A DNA stretch of 64,000 bases from Anaerolineales bacterium. GTDB lineage: Bacteria; Chloroflexota; Anaerolineae; Anaerolineales; Villigracilaceae. Below the pieces are notes generated by a model, which was not told the origin of the DNA, searched no databases, and saw only the letters and a list, made by a program, of their open reading frames with translations. Below, one piece after another: positions 1-9,473 of the stretch. The position numbers and the translations under genes are program-made. The DNA is taken from contig JASEHI010000002.1 of the NCBI GenBank assembly GCA_030018695.1, positions 1-64,000 on the forward strand, in the 5' to 3' direction. How positions within the stretch are numbered: the stretch's first letter is position 1; each line of letters begins with the position of its first letter.

Positions 1-1
1 G

Positions 2-799
2 AAACTGGCCCTGCTGCAATCACTGGCCGAAGAAATCAAACGTAAAAAACTGTGTTTCATCACCGAGGCCGGCTTCCATCCCGGATTGCCCTCGGCGCTG
101 GTGCGTTATGCCGCCAGCAAATTGGATTCCATCGAGAGCGCCGTCACCGCCGGGTATCTCAACATGGGCGGCAGCAAACTGCCCTACACCGATGCAATGG
201 ACGAGTTGATGGAGGTTTTCAAGGAATACCAGGCGCAGGTATACAAGAACGGCCAATGGACAAAAACCGGTTCGTTTACCCTGCGTAAAATTGACTTCGG
301 CGGCGACCTCGGCGTGAAGAACTGCTACTCGATGTTCTTCGAGGAACTGCGCCCACTGCCGGAACTGTACCCCTCGCTCAAAGAAGTCGGCGTTTACATG
401 TCGGAATCACACTGGATGACCGACTTCGTGATCAGCCCGCTGGTCTGGCTGTTGATCAAGATTGCGCCGCGCAGCCCGCGTCCGGCCGGCAAACTCCTGT
501 GGTGGAGCATGGGAAAGTTCCACAAGCCGCCATACCGGGTGGAACTGCAGGTGCAGGCATCCGGCTTGAGAAACAGTCAGCCGGCCAAAGTCCAGGCCAG
601 CGTTTCGCATCCCGATGGCTACGAGTTGACCGCCGTTCCAGTGATCGCATTGCTGTTACAATACCTGGAAGGTTCCGCCAAACGCCCCGGCCTGTGGATG
701 ATGGGACACCTGGTCGAACCGGGACGGTTGATGAAAGATATGGAAAGGATGGGAGTTTCGGTTAAGACTTCCGAAATCTCGGAGTCTTCGAAAGTCTAA
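2..799 (+). CDS. Saccharopine dehydrogenase-like / NAD(P)-binding oxidoreductase, C-terminal part (5' truncated by window start)
   Basis: Frame 2 is open from base 2 (KLALLQSLAEEIKRKKLCFITEAGFHPGLPSALVRYAASK...); ORF continues to stop at 799. Confidence 0.6.
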   Translation, partial: KLALLQSLAEEIKRKKLCFITEAGFHPGLPSALVRYAASKLDSIESAVTAGYLNMGGSKLPYTDAMDELMEVFKEYQAQVYKNGQWTKTGSFTLRKIDFGGDLGVKNCYSMFFEELRPLPELYPSLKEVGVYMSESHWMTDFVISPLVWLLIKIAPRSPRPAGKLLWWSMGKFHKPPYRVELQVQASGLRNSQPAKVQASVSHPDGYELTAVPVIALLLQYLEGSAKRPGLWMMGHLVEPGRLMKDMERMGVSVKTSEISESSKV

Positions 800-812
800 G
801 GAGGAGGCTGTC

Positions 813-1073
813 ATGTCTGGCATTCGCATTGGCAAAGTAACACATTACTTCGACCGCATCAGTGTCGCCGTATTGGAATTGACGGATAAGATACGGGTTG
901 GCGATACGGTGCACTTCCTCGGCCACGCCACCGATTTCAAGCAAGAAGTGAAATCGCTGCAGATCGAGCACCAGAATGTAGAAGAGGCCGACCCGGGGCA
1001 GGATGTAGCCATGAAAGTTGCCCAGAAAGTCCACCCGAACGATGCGGTGTTCAAGATCGTTGGAGAGGAGTGA
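813..1073 (+). CDS. Small EF-Tu domain-2-like (translation-factor-like beta-barrel) protein
   Basis: 86 aa, GKVTHYFDRISVAVLELTDKIRVGDTVHFLGHATDF...QDVAMKV pattern; RBS aggagg upstream. Confidence 0.7.
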   Translation: MSGIRIGKVTHYFDRISVAVLELTDKIRVGDTVHFLGHATDFKQEVKSLQIEHQNVEEADPGQDVAMKVAQKVHPNDAVFKIVGEE

Positions 1074-1153
1074 TTGTTGCATGAAAGATTACTCTTTATC
1101 ACGGAAAAAAACTTTCTAAAATCCGTGCTTTTTCCGTGTTATCCGTGTAATCC

Positions 1154-1339
1154 GTGTCCAAACGCGCCAACCCCGTTTTCCACGCCCAGGTCGGACGGCG
1201 CAAGTTCGCCGCCCGCGCAGTGGAACTCAGCGCGGAGCAGGGCGAGGAGATGCTGGTGGATTTCTATCGCAGCGCGCCGAAGTACGCCCGCGCCGTCATG
1301 TCGCTGGGCGGGCTGAAGGTCAAGGAGCCATCGAGATAA
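1154..1339 (+). pseudogene. C-terminal fragment of a deazaflavin-dependent nitroreductase-like gene
   Basis: NPVFHAQVGRRKFAARAVELSAEQGEEMLVDFYRSAPKYARAVMSLGGLKVKE aligns to the C-terminal half of the intact 4599..5105 protein. Confidence 0.65.
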
Positions 1340-1361
1340 ATGGGGTAAAATAAGGGAGAGA

Positions 1362-3605
1362 ATGCTCCCATTCGAATTCAGGGCAAAAATCATCACGCGG
1401 AAATTAAAGATGCCCAAACAAACCTCATCCCCCTCCAAGCAGCCCTCCTCGTTCAGCCGATTGCCTGCCGCTTTCCGGGCAAGGCTTGACAGCCTGCAGC
1501 GCCGGCTGGCCGGGCAGTCGTCCTCCTTCCCCAAGCCGGGTACAGCCGCCAGTCTTCGGAATTTGCGCGCACGCCTGTTGAATCTCCTGCTCCTTAGCGG
1601 CGCGATAATCGGAACGGTATTATACGTATCCGCCCTGCTGCCATCCTTCGAGAAGGGGCTGTACACAGCCAATGTAATATACACGATCGTCTACCTTTGG
1701 CTGCTCGTGGTGACGTTTTTCCGCCGCATCGTATACTGGATACGCGCCAGCAGTTTGCTGTTCATCCTCTATATTCTGGGAGTAACCAACCTTTTCTACA
1801 GCGGACTCAACGTTGACGCCGGCCTGTTCCTCCTGACCTTCATCGTCATGACCAGCCTGCTTATCGGACTGCGCGGCGGGTTGGGAACGATTGTCTTGAG
1901 CAGCCTCAGCGTGGCAGCGCTGGGCTTCCTGGTTGTAGATGGCGCGCTCACCCCAAGCCTGCGGCTGCCCCAAGAAAACCCCATGCTGTGGGTGATTGGC
2001 GGGCTTGTTTTACTGCTTACCGGCATCCTGCTGACCATCTCGCTGAAAGCGCTGGTAAGCGGCCTGGAAACCAGCCTGGTCGAAGCCTCCGCATTGACCG
2101 AAGAGCTCGAACAAGCGAATGAAACGCTGCGCGCGAGCGAAGCGGATTATCGCAGCATCTTCGAGAACGCCGCCGAAGGCATCTTCCAGAGCACGCCAGG
2201 GGACAGGTTCCTGCGCATCAACCCGGCAATGGCGCGGATTTACGGTTACGCTTCGCCGCAAGAGATGGCAACCAGCGTGGGCGACATCAAGCAGGGCCTC
2301 TACGTCAACCCTGCTCAACGGGAGGAGTGGCAGCGCATCCTGCAAGAGAACGGCAGCGTAACCGGCTTCGAATCCGAAGAATACCGCAAAGACGGCAGCA
2401 TGATCTGGGTCTTATCGAGCACGCGCGCAGTCCGAGACGCAAGCGGCGCGGTGCTGTTTTACGAGGGCATGCTCGAAGACATCACCGAGCGCAAGCGGGC
2501 AGAAGAACAAATCCAACGCCAATTCAAACGCCTGTCTGCCCTGCGCACGATCGACGCGGCCATCAGCGGCAGCCACAACCTGCGCCTGACGCTCGAAATA
2601 ACCCTGGCGCAGATCGTTACACAACTGGGCGTGGACGCCGCGGACGTGCTGCTGCTCGACCCTCACACCCAAATCCTCGAATACGCCGCCGGCCGCGGTT
2701 TCCGCACCCCTGCCCTCCAACATACCAAACTGCGCTTGGGGCAAGGTTATGCTGGCATCGCTGGCCTGGAACGCAAAACCATCCTCGTTACCGATTTGCG
2801 CAGCCGCAAAACGGATTTCCTGCGCTCCCCCTATTTCAAATCCGAAGGATTCGATACCTGTTGTTGTGTGCCGCTGATCGCCAAAGGCGAGACCAAAGGT
2901 GTGTTGGAAATCTTCCACCGCCAGCCGGTGGAGGGCGACTCAGAATGGCAGGTTTTCCTGGAAACCCTGGCCGAACAAGTTGCCATTGCCGTGGATAGCG
3001 CCCAACTATTCACCAACTTGCAGCGCTCGAACGCCGACCTCGCCCTGGCTTACGACACCACTCTCGAAGGCTGGTCGAAAGCCCTCGATCTGCGCGATAG
3101 GGAAACCGAGGACCACACCCAGCGCGTCACCGAGATGACCTTGAAACTGGCGCGCGGCATGGGAATAAGCGATGTTGAACTGATGCACGTACGCCGCGGC
3201 GCGCTGCTGCACGATATTGGCAAGATGGGCGTTCCCGACAGCATCCTGCTCAAACCTGCCAAACTGACTGACGAAGAATGGGTCATCATGCGCAGTCACC
3301 CGCAGTTTGCCTACAACATGCTCTCGTCCATCGAATTCCTGCGCCCTGCGCTTGATATTCCGTATTGCCATCACGAAAAATGGGACGGCACAGGTTACCC
3401 GCGCGGGCTAAAGGGTGAGCAAATCCCGCTGGCGGCGCGCATCTTCGCCGTGGTGGACGTGTGGGACGCCCTGAACTCCAACCGTCCCTACCGCAAGGCT
3501 TGGTCACGTGAAAAAACGCTGGAGTATGTCAAAACCAATTCGGGAACCCATTTCGACCCGAAGGTGGTGGAGGCGTTTTTGCGCCTTCAACAAGGAGAAG
3601 AGTAG
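1362..3605 (+). CDS. Membrane sensor with PAS, GAF and HD-GYP domains (putative c-di-GMP phosphodiesterase)
   Basis: 747 aa; N-terminal TM helices, PAS (YRSIFENAAEGIFQSTP), GAF, HD-GYP (HDIGKMGVPDSILLKPAKLTDEEW...HHEKWDGTGYPRGLKGEQIPL); start could be 1410. Confidence 0.9.
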   Translation: MLPFEFRAKIITRKLKMPKQTSSPSKQPSSFSRLPAAFRARLDSLQRRLAGQSSSFPKPGTAASLRNLRARLLNLLLLSGAIIGTVLYVSALLPSFEKGLYTANVIYTIVYLWLLVVTFFRRIVYWIRASSLLFILYILGVTNLFYSGLNVDAGLFLLTFIVMTSLLIGLRGGLGTIVLSSLSVAALGFLVVDGALTPSLRLPQENPMLWVIGGLVLLLTGILLTISLKALVSGLETSLVEASALTEELEQANETLRASEADYRSIFENAAEGIFQSTPGDRFLRINPAMARIYGYASPQEMATSVGDIKQGLYVNPAQREEWQRILQENGSVTGFESEEYRKDGSMIWVLSSTRAVRDASGAVLFYEGMLEDITERKRAEEQIQRQFKRLSALRTIDAAISGSHNLRLTLEITLAQIVTQLGVDAADVLLLDPHTQILEYAAGRGFRTPALQHTKLRLGQGYAGIAGLERKTILVTDLRSRKTDFLRSPYFKSEGFDTCCCVPLIAKGETKGVLEIFHRQPVEGDSEWQVFLETLAEQVAIAVDSAQLFTNLQRSNADLALAYDTTLEGWSKALDLRDRETEDHTQRVTEMTLKLARGMGISDVELMHVRRGALLHDIGKMGVPDSILLKPAKLTDEEWVIMRSHPQFAYNMLSSIEFLRPALDIPYCHHEKWDGTGYPRGLKGEQIPLAARIFAVVDVWDALNSNRPYRKAWSREKTLEYVKTNSGTHFDPKVVEAFLRLQQGEE

Positions 3606-3650
3606 GGTGGGATTCCATTCCCGCCATTCTCGGCAGGTAAGAAACCTGCC

Positions 3651-3777
3651 CTACAACTGGTTCATCAACCGCAAGATGATCCCCTGGCCGCCGGAGCCGC
3701 TGCGCTTGATCGCCAGTCAAGCAATCCGCGGCTACATGCGCATCGAAGATGCGCTGTACGAGAGGAAAATGGTATAG
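3651..3777 (+). pseudogene. C-terminal remnant of a FAD-dependent oxidoreductase-like gene
   Basis: Frame reads NWFINRKMIPWPPEPLRLIASQAIRGYMRIEDALYERKMV then stop, with no N-terminal domain upstream. Confidence 0.4.
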
Positions 3778-3783
3778 CACACA

Positions 3784-3816
3784 CGACCCCGTTTCCTTGA
3801 AGGGAACGGGGCCGTG
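3784..3816. terminator. Palindrome / possible terminator
   Basis: accccgtttccttgaagggaacggggc inverted repeat between convergent coding segments; core resembles the palindrome inside murI (7826..7860). Confidence 0.45.
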
Positions 3817-3847
3817 GGGAACGTAAGGTAGGAGCGAGCGCAGAGGA

Positions 3848-4099
3848 TCAGGCTGTTGCAGGCACGGAATAGGAAATGCCAACCTCCTTGAAAACACCAG
3901 TGTCTTTTCTCTCGAGCCTGGCAGCGATGCTTTCGAAGCGGGCGATGGTTTCGGGTGTGTACAACCTTTCGCCGCAGTGTAAACACACATCGGCCTGCAC
4001 CTTGATAATCGCGGTATTACCTCCACCGCGCACAATTTCCTCGACCTCTTTACTCGCCATTTCGCCACCGCAGACAGGACACTTCGGGAAGGGTAACAT
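3848..4099 (-). CDS. YgiT-type zinc-finger protein (MqsA-like antitoxin N-terminal domain)
   Basis: CPVCGGEM...VCLHCGERLYTPE two CxxC motifs. Confidence 0.75.
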   Translation of the reverse strand: MLPFPKCPVCGGEMASKEVEEIVRGGGNTAIIKVQADVCLHCGERLYTPETIARFESIAARLERKDTGVFKEVGISYSVPATA

Positions 4100-4130
4100 G
4101 GTTAACTACACATTCACACGAATATGATTA

Positions 4131-4240
4131 GGGTGTGTTTCAAATGAGTTGAAGTAAGAACGTCCCGAAGGTTTTGCTGAGAAAATTTGATCGTTTTTTG
4201 CCAACCTTCGGGACGGTTTCAACTGAAATGAAACACACCC
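4131..4240. mobile_element. MITE-like element, copy 1 (110 bp) with 9-bp TSD atatgatta (4122-4130 and 4241-4249)
   Basis: Ends gggtgtgtttca.../...tgaaacacaccc are inverted repeats; near-identical reverse-complement copy at 60351..60459; direct 9-bp flanks. Confidence 0.85.
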
Positions 4241-4320
4241 ATATGATTAGATCGGATTGCCTGAAATATGTCTGGAAGTTTCATTTACCCGATTATAGCA
4301 TGGCATATGGAGAAGATGAG

Positions 4321-4511
4321 ATGAACAACATTCTAGATTAGCTTCTCGAACCCGAAAACCCCTCGGTGCGTTACTTCACCCTGCGTCACCTGCTCGATCG
4401 TCCGGAGAATGATGCCGAAGTGGCGGCTACACGCCGCGCCATCATGGACAGCGAGCCGGTGCAGAAGATCCTGGCCAGGCAGAAGGCTGAGGGTTATTGG
4501 GTTAAACCGGA
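4321..4511 (+). pseudogene. N-terminal fragment of an alpha/alpha-toroid (prenyltransferase/squalene cyclase-like) protein
   Basis: MNNILD*LLEPENPSVRYFTLRHLLDRPENDAEVAATRRAIMDSEPVQKILARQKAEGYW: in-frame stop and truncation; aligns to the 32472..33386 protein. Confidence 0.7.
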
Positions 4512-4533
4512 CGCAGTTTTAGTCAGGCGGTTT

Positions 4534-4572
4534 GCTACGTGACAGTCACTTCGGAAGTGACTGTCACGTAGC
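4534..4572. repeat. 39-nt near-perfect palindrome
   Basis: gctacgtgacagtcacttc-g-gaagtgactgtcacgtagc, 19-bp arms. Confidence 0.9.
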
Positions 4573-4598
4573 TGAATATCACAGATGAGGAGCACCCC

Positions 4599-5105
4599 AT
4601 GATCACCGAACCTCAAGGCGTATTCAAGGGCCGGCCACGCGGCCTGCTGAGATTGTTTTTCAAAGCCCCGCTCATCCTACATCGCCTGGGTTTGGTCTGG
4701 TGGATCGAAAAATTCAGCGGCGCGCAGTGGATGCTGATCACCACCATCGGGCGCAAGAGCGGCAAACCCCGCCAGGTGATGGTGGACGTGGTGGATTACG
4801 ACAAAGAGGCCGATACGTTCTTCGTCGTATCGGCCTACGGTCAGCGCGCCGATTGGGTGCGTAACATCCAGGCCAACCCCGATTTTCGTGCCCAAGTCGG
4901 GCGGCGTAAATTTCCGGCAAGTGCAGAATTCCTCCCGCCAGAGATCGCCGAAGAAAAATTGATCGCCCAGATGCGCCGCGCCCCGCGCTACGCCAAAGCG
5001 GTGATGGCCCTGGGCGGCTTGAAGTACAAGGACGAAGCCGGGCTGCGCGCCCTTTCACGCAAGATGGTTTTGCTTGCCATTCATCCGCAAAAGCAGAAAG
5101 GTTAG
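4599..5105 (+). CDS. Nitroreductase-family deazaflavin-dependent oxidoreductase
   Basis: WMLITTIGRKSGKPRQVMVDVVDYDKEADTFFVVSAYGQRADWVRNIQANP motif. Confidence 0.85.
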   Translation: MITEPQGVFKGRPRGLLRLFFKAPLILHRLGLVWWIEKFSGAQWMLITTIGRKSGKPRQVMVDVVDYDKEADTFFVVSAYGQRADWVRNIQANPDFRAQVGRRKFPASAEFLPPEIAEEKLIAQMRRAPRYAKAVMALGGLKYKDEAGLRALSRKMVLLAIHPQKQKG

Positions 5106-5108
5106 ACC

Positions 5109-6536
5109 ATGCCTGAACAAACTCAAATCCTCCTCGGCCCGCTCGTCGGCGGTCTCTCACACGATCACGTCAACCTGTGGGCGCGCGCTAGCGGCCCGGC
5201 GACGCTTCACGCCTGGCTGGGACGTAAACCGGATTTCAGCGACGCCAAACTGGCCGGAAAATCCCTGCCGCTGAACGACGCCACCGGCTGCGCCGGGGTG
5301 GTGCCTCTGGATAATCTCGAACCTGAGACCAGTTACTTTTACGCCCTGACGTTGAATCCCAAACCGCCGCCGAAGGCTGACGGCCACTTTCGCACCTTCC
5401 CCAGACCCGGCCAGCCGCGCGCGTTCAACTTTGCCTTCGGTTCCTGCTTCCGTCCGCAGGGCGGGAACAGCGGCGCGACCTTCCGCGCCCTTGAGACCCA
5501 CCGCCAGGAAGACGAGCTGCGCTTCATCCTGCTGCTCGGCGACCAGGTCTATGCCGATGCCTGGGAGTACAACGGCATCGCCAAAGTAGCGGCCAACCTG
5601 ACCGATTACCGCAATGTATATACCCATGTCTGGTCGAATCCGTATTTTCGCGCTCTGCTGAACAACCTGCCGGCTTTCATGACCCTGGATGACCACGAAG
5701 TGGACGATGACTGGCGCTGGAACGACGCGCGCCGCCGCTGGGCGACCATCCCCTGGTGGGATCAGGTCGTGCGCTGGCTGAAGGGGCGTCCGCCGGAAGA
5801 GTGTTACCTCCCCCTTCACCGCGTGCGCGACGCCCTGCAGGCCTACTGGGAACACCAGGGCATGCACGCTCCAGCCATGACCCTGCCACCGGAACTCAAC
5901 TACGCCGGACAGTACAAACTACGCGAGCAGGATCCCGGCTCGCTGGCGTATTCTTTCACTTACGGCGCGGCGGCTTTTTTCGTGATGGACACGCGCAGTA
6001 TGCGCGTCAAGGGTAAATCCGGGAAGACGATGCTGGGCGAAGGACAATGGCAGGCGTTGGAAGATTGGCTGCGGGCGGTGAGGGATGATTTCCCGCTCAA
6101 GTTTCTGGTCACTTCCTGCTCGGCTTTGTACAGCATGTGGACGGACATCCCGCGCGACCGCTGGTCAGGCTTCCCTGAGGAACGCGACCGCCTGCTGCGT
6201 TTCATCGGCGGGAACGACATCCAGGGCGTCTATCTCCTGGCTGGCGACCTGCATTCGGCGCACGCCATCTCCGCCGAATGCGGCCCGCGCCGCAACCCGG
6301 TGCGCATCTGGGAATTTTGCTCCACGCCCTTCGAGCAGGATACCAATCCTCTGAGCCGCTGGATGTACATTCCCATCCTGAGCGGCGCGGTCAGGCGGCA
6401 AAAAGTCCATTTTGTCGTCACCAGCAACAATTTCGGCGTGGTGCGCGTGGAATTCCCCGCTCAAGGACAGCCGCAAGTGCGCTTTGAACTTCATTACGAA
6501 GACAAAGGGGAATGGAAGGAGAAAACGGCGGGATAG
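5109..6536 (+). CDS. PhoD-like alkaline phosphatase D family metallophosphoesterase
   Basis: 475 aa; FAFGSCFRPQ, LLLGDQVYAD, DDHEVDDDWRWND, LAGDLHSAHA motifs. Confidence 0.85.
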   Translation: MPEQTQILLGPLVGGLSHDHVNLWARASGPATLHAWLGRKPDFSDAKLAGKSLPLNDATGCAGVVPLDNLEPETSYFYALTLNPKPPPKADGHFRTFPRPGQPRAFNFAFGSCFRPQGGNSGATFRALETHRQEDELRFILLLGDQVYADAWEYNGIAKVAANLTDYRNVYTHVWSNPYFRALLNNLPAFMTLDDHEVDDDWRWNDARRRWATIPWWDQVVRWLKGRPPEECYLPLHRVRDALQAYWEHQGMHAPAMTLPPELNYAGQYKLREQDPGSLAYSFTYGAAAFFVMDTRSMRVKGKSGKTMLGEGQWQALEDWLRAVRDDFPLKFLVTSCSALYSMWTDIPRDRWSGFPEERDRLLRFIGGNDIQGVYLLAGDLHSAHAISAECGPRRNPVRIWEFCSTPFEQDTNPLSRWMYIPILSGAVRRQKVHFVVTSNNFGVVRVEFPAQGQPQVRFELHYEDKGEWKEKTAG

Positions 6537-6676
6537 AAAACGCAGGAAACGAATAAACGAATGAAGTAGAAGTTGGAATTTGGACTAAAAAAGACAGGTA
6601 TTCGTTTATTCGTTGGTCATTCGTTGACGGAGGTTTCACGGTAAAAAACTCATTTTGTGTCCGTTTGAAGTATAGT

Positions 6677-6736
6677 CGCGGAGTGAAGTCCGCTGGAGGT
6701 GTGACACTCCACTGCGTTGCGTGTCACACTACGAAC
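6677..6736. repeat. Dispersed palindromic repeat (gtgtgacac..gtgtcacac), copy 1
   Basis: gaagtccgctggaggtgtgacactccactgcgttgcgtgtcacactacgaa; diverged copy at 12048..12110. Confidence 0.6.
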
Positions 6737-7683
6737 TACCGCTTCTGATCCAGCCTCCGCAAACCAGCTTTGCGAGCCATCTGAATAGCGGCCTGGTATT
6801 CCCTCGCAGTGATCAGGCGGTTGAGTTCGGGGAAGAGACGCGCCTTATACGCCGGGCGATATTGATCCATCAGGTTCAGATAAGTGTTCGGAGAAATTTC
6901 CTCGGCCAGGAAGCGCAGGATTTCCGCTGTGCCAGCCAGGTTGTTCGGCAAGATCAGATGCCGCACCAGCAGGCCGCGCTGCGCCAGGCCGTTCTCGTCA
7001 ACCTGCAGATCGCCGACCTGACGATGCATCTCGCGCATCGCAGCCTGGTTGACACGCGGGTAATCGCGCGCCACCGAATAGCGACTGGAGTGGTCGGAAT
7101 GGGCGTATTTCATATCCGGCATGTAAATATCAATCACCCCGTCGAGCAATTTCAGGGCCGAGATGGAATCATATCCGCCGGTGTTATAAACCAGCGGCAG
7201 ACGCAGGCCAGCCCTCCCGTAAGGACCGCGGGACGATGGGGCTGCCAGCGCCAGCGCAGCCAGGATCTGCGCCACCACGTGGCTGGGCGAGACGAAATTG
7301 ATATTGTGGCAGCCATAAGCCTGCAATTCCAGCATGATGGCGGCCAGTTCCTGCGCCTCGACCTCCCGCCCGGCGTCCGTCTGGCTGATATCGTGATTCT
7401 GGCAGTACTGGCAGCGCAGGTTGCAGCGGGTGAAGAAGATCGTCCCCGAACCGCGCCAGCCACGCAGCGGGTCCTCCTCCCCCAGATGCGGGTTGTAACT
7501 GCTGACTTTTGCCCGCAGGCCAGTGCGACAGACGCCCATCTTTCCGGCGCGGCGATCCACCTTGCACTCGCGCGCACACAGGTCGCAGCACGAAAGATGT
7601 TCAAACGCTTCCGCCGCGCGCCTTTCGAGTTCGCCGGAGGAAAGTTTCAGATAAGCGGGGATAAACTCCATCACTGACTGCAA
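6736..7683 (-). CDS. Radical SAM protein, pyruvate-formate-lyase-activating-enzyme-like
   Basis: CDLCARECKVDRRAGKMGVC and CNLRCQYCQNHDIS cluster motifs. Confidence 0.85.
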   Translation of the reverse strand: MQSVMEFIPAYLKLSSGELERRAAEAFEHLSCCDLCARECKVDRRAGKMGVCRTGLRAKVSSYNPHLGEEDPLRGWRGSGTIFFTRCNLRCQYCQNHDISQTDAGREVEAQELAAIMLELQAYGCHNINFVSPSHVVAQILAALALAAPSSRGPYGRAGLRLPLVYNTGGYDSISALKLLDGVIDIYMPDMKYAHSDHSSRYSVARDYPRVNQAAMREMHRQVGDLQVDENGLAQRGLLVRHLILPNNLAGTAEILRFLAEEISPNTYLNLMDQYRPAYKARLFPELNRLITAREYQAAIQMARKAGLRRLDQKR

Positions 7684-7686
7684 CTT

Positions 7687-8523
7687 TCAACCTTTGACCT
7701 TCAACCTTTGACCTTCAACCCAATTCACCGCCCGCACTGGGCAAATTTCTCCCAAGAGACGCGGCAGCATACCTGCCAAACCCTCCAGCGGACCGCTGGT
7801 ATAGAATCGCAGCGCGCCGGTGCGGGATGAACCCGTTCCCTCGAAGGGAACGGGTTCATCAAGGACAGTCTCCAACAAACGCCCAACCTGCCGCGCCACC
7901 GCCGGAGCCGGGTCAATCACGCGCACCTGCGGCCCGACGATTTCCTGAATGAGCGGGATGACAAAGGGGTAATGCGTGCAGCCCAGCACAACGGTATCAA
8001 TTCCCTTTTCGAGCATCGGCAGGAGCGCGTTTTCCAGAATGGCGCGCGTTTCGGGTGTGTCCAGTTGCCCGGCCTCGATCTGCGCCACCAGTCCTGGACA
8101 AGTGTGCTGTATTAATCTCACCCCGTTGGCGAAGCGTTCCACCACCGAGGCATACAGCGCGCCCTGAAAGGTGGCCGGAGTGGCCAGCACGCCGACCACG
8201 CCGGTCTGCGTATGTTCGGCAGCCGGTTTGACTGCCGGTTCCATGCCAACGAAAGGCACCTCGGGAAAAGTCTGCCGCAAGTGCTGTAAAGCCGCCGCCG
8301 AGGCCGTGTTGCAAGCCACGACGATCAGTTTCGCCCCGCGCGCGAGCAGAAAACGGGTGATCTCTTCCGAAAAAGCGCGCACTTCCGCCAGTGGACGCGG
8401 GCCATACGGCACGTGTCCCTGGTCAGCCAGATATAGCACCGCTTCATGCGGCAATTGCTGGCGTACGGCGCGCAAGACGGAGAGTCCGCCGACGCCGGAG
8501 TCAAAGATGCCGATTATTGTCAT
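7687..8523 (-). CDS. murI: Glutamate racemase
   Basis: IGIFDSGVGGLSVLRAVRQQLPHE, VACNTASAAAL, VLGCTHYPF motifs. Confidence 0.95.
   Translation of the reverse strand: MTIIGIFDSGVGGLSVLRAVRQQLPHEAVLYLADQGHVPYGPRPLAEVRAFSEEITRFLLARGAKLIVVACNTASAAALQHLRQTFPEVPFVGMEPAVKPAAEHTQTGVVGVLATPATFQGALYASVVERFANGVRLIQHTCPGLVAQIEAGQLDTPETRAILENALLPMLEKGIDTVVLGCTHYPFVIPLIQEIVGPQVRVIDPAPAVARQVGRLLETVLDEPVPFEGTGSSRTGALRFYTSGPLEGLAGMLPRLLGEICPVRAVNWVEGQRLKVKG
7826..7860. repeat. 35-bp perfect palindrome inside murI (in frame)
   Basis: gatgaacccgttccct-cga-agggaacgggttcatc, 16-bp arms; encodes the DEPVPFEGTGSS stretch. Confidence 0.85.
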
Positions 8524-9461
8524 TATTTATCCTTCATCAGTATAATCCACAACGCGGTTCCATAAGTAAAAAGAATCACCCAACCTGCGCTGCCATCCAC
8601 GCTTTGCGGATGCCAGATCGAGGGCCAGTTCCAGGAGGGGCCAATCAGGAGCAACGCGATCATGGAAAGCCAGGAGGCGAGGGCGAGGATCAGTTGCTGG
8701 CGCAAATTACGGGCGACGAGCAGCAGGGGCAGTTGATCGTAGAATCCCATCCGTTGCGGCATACAGGCCAAAACCAACAACAGGCGCGCTTCGGGCTGAC
8801 GCCAGCGCATCAGGGCCAACAAGAGCAACGGCCCAGGTCCATAGAGGATGGGGATGAGATGCCGCGCGCTGGCTCGCGCCGACTGAAGCCAATCTGCCGG
8901 CCAGGTGGGCAGCAGTATCAGGCTGAGGGCCAAAACGACCAGGCAGCCGATAATCCCCTTTGGGGAAAGTTTTTTCGTGGACAGGGCGAGACCGATATTC
9001 GGCTTGAGCAAAAAAAGCGGGAGCGTCGCAGGCCAGGCCCAAATAACCATCAGGAGCGGAGTCCATTGCACCTGAGCGACCGCCGCCCAAAGCGGGAGGC
9101 TGGCCAGGATGGGCAACCGCCAGGCGCCCTCGCCCAGCAGCGCATAAGTCATCAAGCCGACAGTGAAGCCGATCCAGAGTGTGGCGGCAAGGGTATCCGG
9201 CAGGGGCGCCAGGGGCAGGATGGCCAGCACTGCCGGGAAGGGGTAGAAAAGCGGCGCACCCTGATCGTACGGATAGAGAGAAGGATCGCTCGGAAGGTTG
9301 TATGGATTTTTCCCGGCCAGCCACCCCCTGGCCCCAAGCAGCGCCCAGGTCAGATCCGCGGCGTCACGGTCGAACCAGTGTGTCTGGAAGAAATAACACA
9401 CCAGGGCGGCCAGCAAGCCGGCGCTGACAGAGATCAGGATGCGCGCCCAAAGCCTGTGCAT
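8523..9461 (-). CDS. Multi-pass membrane protein (possible GT87/DUF2029-like)
   Basis: 312 aa with many hydrophobic helices; start overlaps murI region. Confidence 0.6.
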   Translation of the reverse strand: MHRLWARILISVSAGLLAALVCYFFQTHWFDRDAADLTWALLGARGWLAGKNPYNLPSDPSLYPYDQGAPLFYPFPAVLAILPLAPLPDTLAATLWIGFTVGLMTYALLGEGAWRLPILASLPLWAAVAQVQWTPLLMVIWAWPATLPLFLLKPNIGLALSTKKLSPKGIIGCLVVLALSLILLPTWPADWLQSARASARHLIPILYGPGPLLLLALMRWRQPEARLLLVLACMPQRMGFYDQLPLLLVARNLRQQLILALASWLSMIALLLIGPSWNWPSIWHPQSVDGSAGWVILFTYGTALWIILMKDK

Positions 9462-9473
9462 GGGATGGCTCGT

